A DNA stretch of 64,000 nucleotides from Deltaproteobacteria bacterium. Its GTDB lineage: Bacteria; Desulfobacterota; DSM-4660; Desulfatiglandales; HGW-15. Below are positions 62,643-64,000 of the stretch, in pieces. A program made the translations under genes and the position numbers. Below the pieces are notes generated by a model, which ran no database searches, was not told the DNA's origin, and saw only the letters and a program-made list of their open reading frames with translations. The stretch is from NCBI GenBank assembly GCA_020060215.1, contig JAGVAP010000124.1:1-64000 (forward strand), given 5' to 3'. How positions within the stretch are numbered: the first letter of the stretch is position 1; each line of letters starts with the position of its first letter.

Positions 62643-64000
62643 ATGGAGGAGAAGTCCGGTGGGCAGGAGAAGGAGAAGCTCTCCTATTACAAGGCATTGC
62701 ATGATATCGCGAACCGGATCCATTCAGCGAGGAACATCGATGAGATCCTGATCAATCTGAAGACGGAGATGCTCAGGCTCTTCGATGCGGACCGGATTAC
62801 GATATACGTGGTGGACGGAAGGAAAAAGGAGATCTACAGCCGCTTCAAGGAAGGGGACATCCCTGAAGAGATCCGGGTCCCGATCAACAGCCGGAGCATC
62901 GCGGGACACACCGCCGGCACCGCGCAGATCACGAATATCAGGAATGCGTACGAGGCCCATGAGCTCACGATGATCAACAAGGATCTCGGCTTTGACCGGA
63001 GCTGGGACGAGAAGTCCGGGTACGTGACCCGGCAGATCCTCACGGTCCCCATCTTTTTCAAGAAGTATGTGGTGGGGGTGCTCCAGCTCGTGAACAAGAA
63101 GAGCGGGGACCGGTTCACCGTGGACGACCAGAACTGCGCGGCGGAGCTGGCCGATGTGCTGGGGATCGCCTTCTTCAACCAGCGCAAGATGGAGCAGCAG
63201 AAGAGCAAGAGGAGCAGGTTCGACTACCTGCTGAGCAACAGCCTCATCACCGAGAGCGAACTGGCAAGGGCGGTGGCCAAGGCCCGGGACGTCAATGCAT
63301 CCGTCGAGGACGTCCTCATCAAGGAGCTGAAGGTCAGGAAGGAGGAGGTGGGGCGTTCCATGGCCGAGTTCTACGGCTGCGAATACGTCCCCTTCAAGCC
63401 CAACCAGCCCATCCCGGGAGAGCTGCTGAACCGGCTGAAGCCGGCCTATCTCAAGAACAACCTCTGGGTGCCCCTGGAGAGCAGGGGCGGGAGGGTGCGG
63501 ATCCTGATCGACAACCCCCAGCGGCTGGACAAGGTCGACAGCGCCAAGTCACTCGTTCCTGCGGAGGGGTACGAGTTCGTGCTGGGGTTGAAGGAGGACA
63601 TCCTTCAGTACCTCGATTACTTCTATGGCGCGCCCCAGGGCCAGGGGGACGGCACCATCGACGAGATCATGGCCAGGCTCGACATGGGCGGGGCCGAGGA
63701 GGAGATGGATGGGGCGGAGATCCTCACCGAGGATGACAGCGTGATCGTCCAGCTCGTCAACAAGGTGATCATGGATGCGCACCGGAGGAAGTGCTCGGAT
63801 ATCCATATCGAGCCGTACCCGGGCAAAGAGGGGGCGGAGATCCGTTTCCGGGTCGACGGTGTCTGCCAGAAGTATCAGACGGTCCCCCACAGCTACAGGA
63901 GGGCCTTGAGCTCCAGGATCAAGATCATGGCGGACCTGGACATCTCCGAGAGGCGCAAGCCCCAGGACGGCAAGATCAAGTTCAAGAAGTTCGGCCCCCT
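62643..64000 (+). CDS. GAF-domain PilB/GspE-type ATPase, 3' end cut by window edge
   Basis: 452 codons are open to the right edge. GAF domain at about residues 20-175 (YKALHDIANRIHSARNIDEI, then FDADRITIYVVDGRKKEIYS). T2SSE_N-like region at about 190-310 (SLITESELARAVAKARDVNA, FYGCEYVPFKP). The T2SS ATPase begins near 355 (VIVQLVNKVIMDAHRRKCSD, then IHIEPYPGKEGAEIRFRVDG); the Walker motifs lie beyond the edge. A GAF sensor fused to a pilus/secretion ATPase suggests assembly controlled by a small ligand or redox signal. Ribosome-binding site gaggagg upstream. It is a paralogue of the PilB at 33874. Confidence 0.9.
   Translation, partial: MEEKSGGQEKEKLSYYKALHDIANRIHSARNIDEILINLKTEMLRLFDADRITIYVVDGRKKEIYSRFKEGDIPEEIRVPINSRSIAGHTAGTAQITNIRNAYEAHELTMINKDLGFDRSWDEKSGYVTRQILTVPIFFKKYVVGVLQLVNKKSGDRFTVDDQNCAAELADVLGIAFFNQRKMEQQKSKRSRFDYLLSNSLITESELARAVAKARDVNASVEDVLIKELKVRKEEVGRSMAEFYGCEYVPFKPNQPIPGELLNRLKPAYLKNNLWVPLESRGGRVRILIDNPQRLDKVDSAKSLVPAEGYEFVLGLKEDILQYLDYFYGAPQGQGDGTIDEIMARLDMGGAEEEMDGAEILTEDDSVIVQLVNKVIMDAHRRKCSDIHIEPYPGKEGAEIRFRVDGVCQKYQTVPHSYRRALSSRIKIMADLDISERRKPQDGKIKFKKFGP

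Noticed and set aside
1..64000. CRISPR array, prophage, insertion sequence, rRNA operon, SRP RNA or tmRNA
   Set aside because: Looked for spaced direct repeats, transposase or integrase motifs and conserved RNA cores; none found beyond the palindromic repeats and the two tRNA genes.
62643..64000. Possible frame break in the GAF-PilB gene
   Set aside because: Translated by eye to the right edge without a stop; absence of a stop is due to the window end.

Overview
The window is about 64 kb of GC-rich (roughly 60%), densely coded chromosomal DNA from a Gram-negative bacterium. LptD shows an outer membrane. CbiD, CbiET and CbiF show the oxygen-independent corrin route. IorAB, TrpB2, CHASE2-kinase receptors, PilB-type ATPases and small Cys-rich proteins together suggest an anaerobic member of the former Deltaproteobacteria (Desulfobacterota or Syntrophobacterota type). 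That placement is inferred from gene content, not from a marker-gene tree. I see no prophage, insertion sequence, rRNA operon or CRISPR array.

Layout. 1-12.3 kb: minus-strand cobalamin genes (cobQ-cbiA-cbiC-cbiD-cbiET, then cbiF running off the left edge), broken between cbiET and cbiF by three unrelated genes: an SRPBCC/BON membrane protein, an SLC13 carrier with RCK_C domains, and a histidine-kinase-type ATPase fused to a GNAT acetyltransferase. 12.4-17.9 kb: a glycosyltransferase, an orphan phage-type zinc motif protein, and a minus-strand run of a frameshifted winged-helix gene, yhhQ, a metallo-beta-lactamase-fold hydrolase and a cereblon-like CULT-domain protein; then two small plus-strand genes. 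17.9-27.7 kb: housekeeping genes (UvrD-like helicase, folC, lptD, recR, ybaB, dnaX, two tRNA-Ser genes, tadA). 28-31 kb: an HNH nuclease, an S-adenosylmethionine hydrolase-type enzyme and folD.

31-41.8 kb is a signalling and pilus/secretion locus: a CHASE2 receptor Ser/Thr kinase, a PilB/GspE ATPase with C-terminal zinc ribbons, a zinc-finger membrane protein, a pseudopilin, a membrane PAS sensor, an FHA-GAF-class III nucleotide cyclase and an XRE-cupin regulator. A second GAF-PilB protein starts at 62.6 kb and leaves the window at its right edge. 42-47.3 kb: aminotransferase IV, LOG, rsmG, and the late cobalamin genes cobS-cobD-cbiB. With the left block these cover much of the path from cobalt-precorrin-4 to adenosylcobalamin; cbiL, cbiG, cbiH, cbiJ, the chelatase, cobU and cobT are not in the window. 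47.5-57 kb: a Lys-rich nucleoid-like peptide, a Mut7-C protein, murA, comEC, a lipoprotein, an MBL hydrolase, an MFS carrier and an SbmA-like ABC protein whose nucleotide-binding domain has lost its catalytic motifs. 57.3-62.2 kb: a MocA-type nucleotidyltransferase, iorB-iorA, a Cys-rich small protein and trpB2, an aromatic 2-oxoacid/tryptophan module.

Intergenic DNA is rich in palindromic dispersed repeats. One family has seven copies. Several other hairpin elements occur once each in the window. Two copies of the main family abut or run into annotated reading frames and affect start or stop choice.

Most notable: the 119-residue CULT protein with the exact cereblon tri-tryptophan pocket spacing; the apparently dead ABC ATPase domain; tadA ending inside a tRNA gene; the signalling-pilus locus; and the trpB2 leader with an operator-like palindrome.
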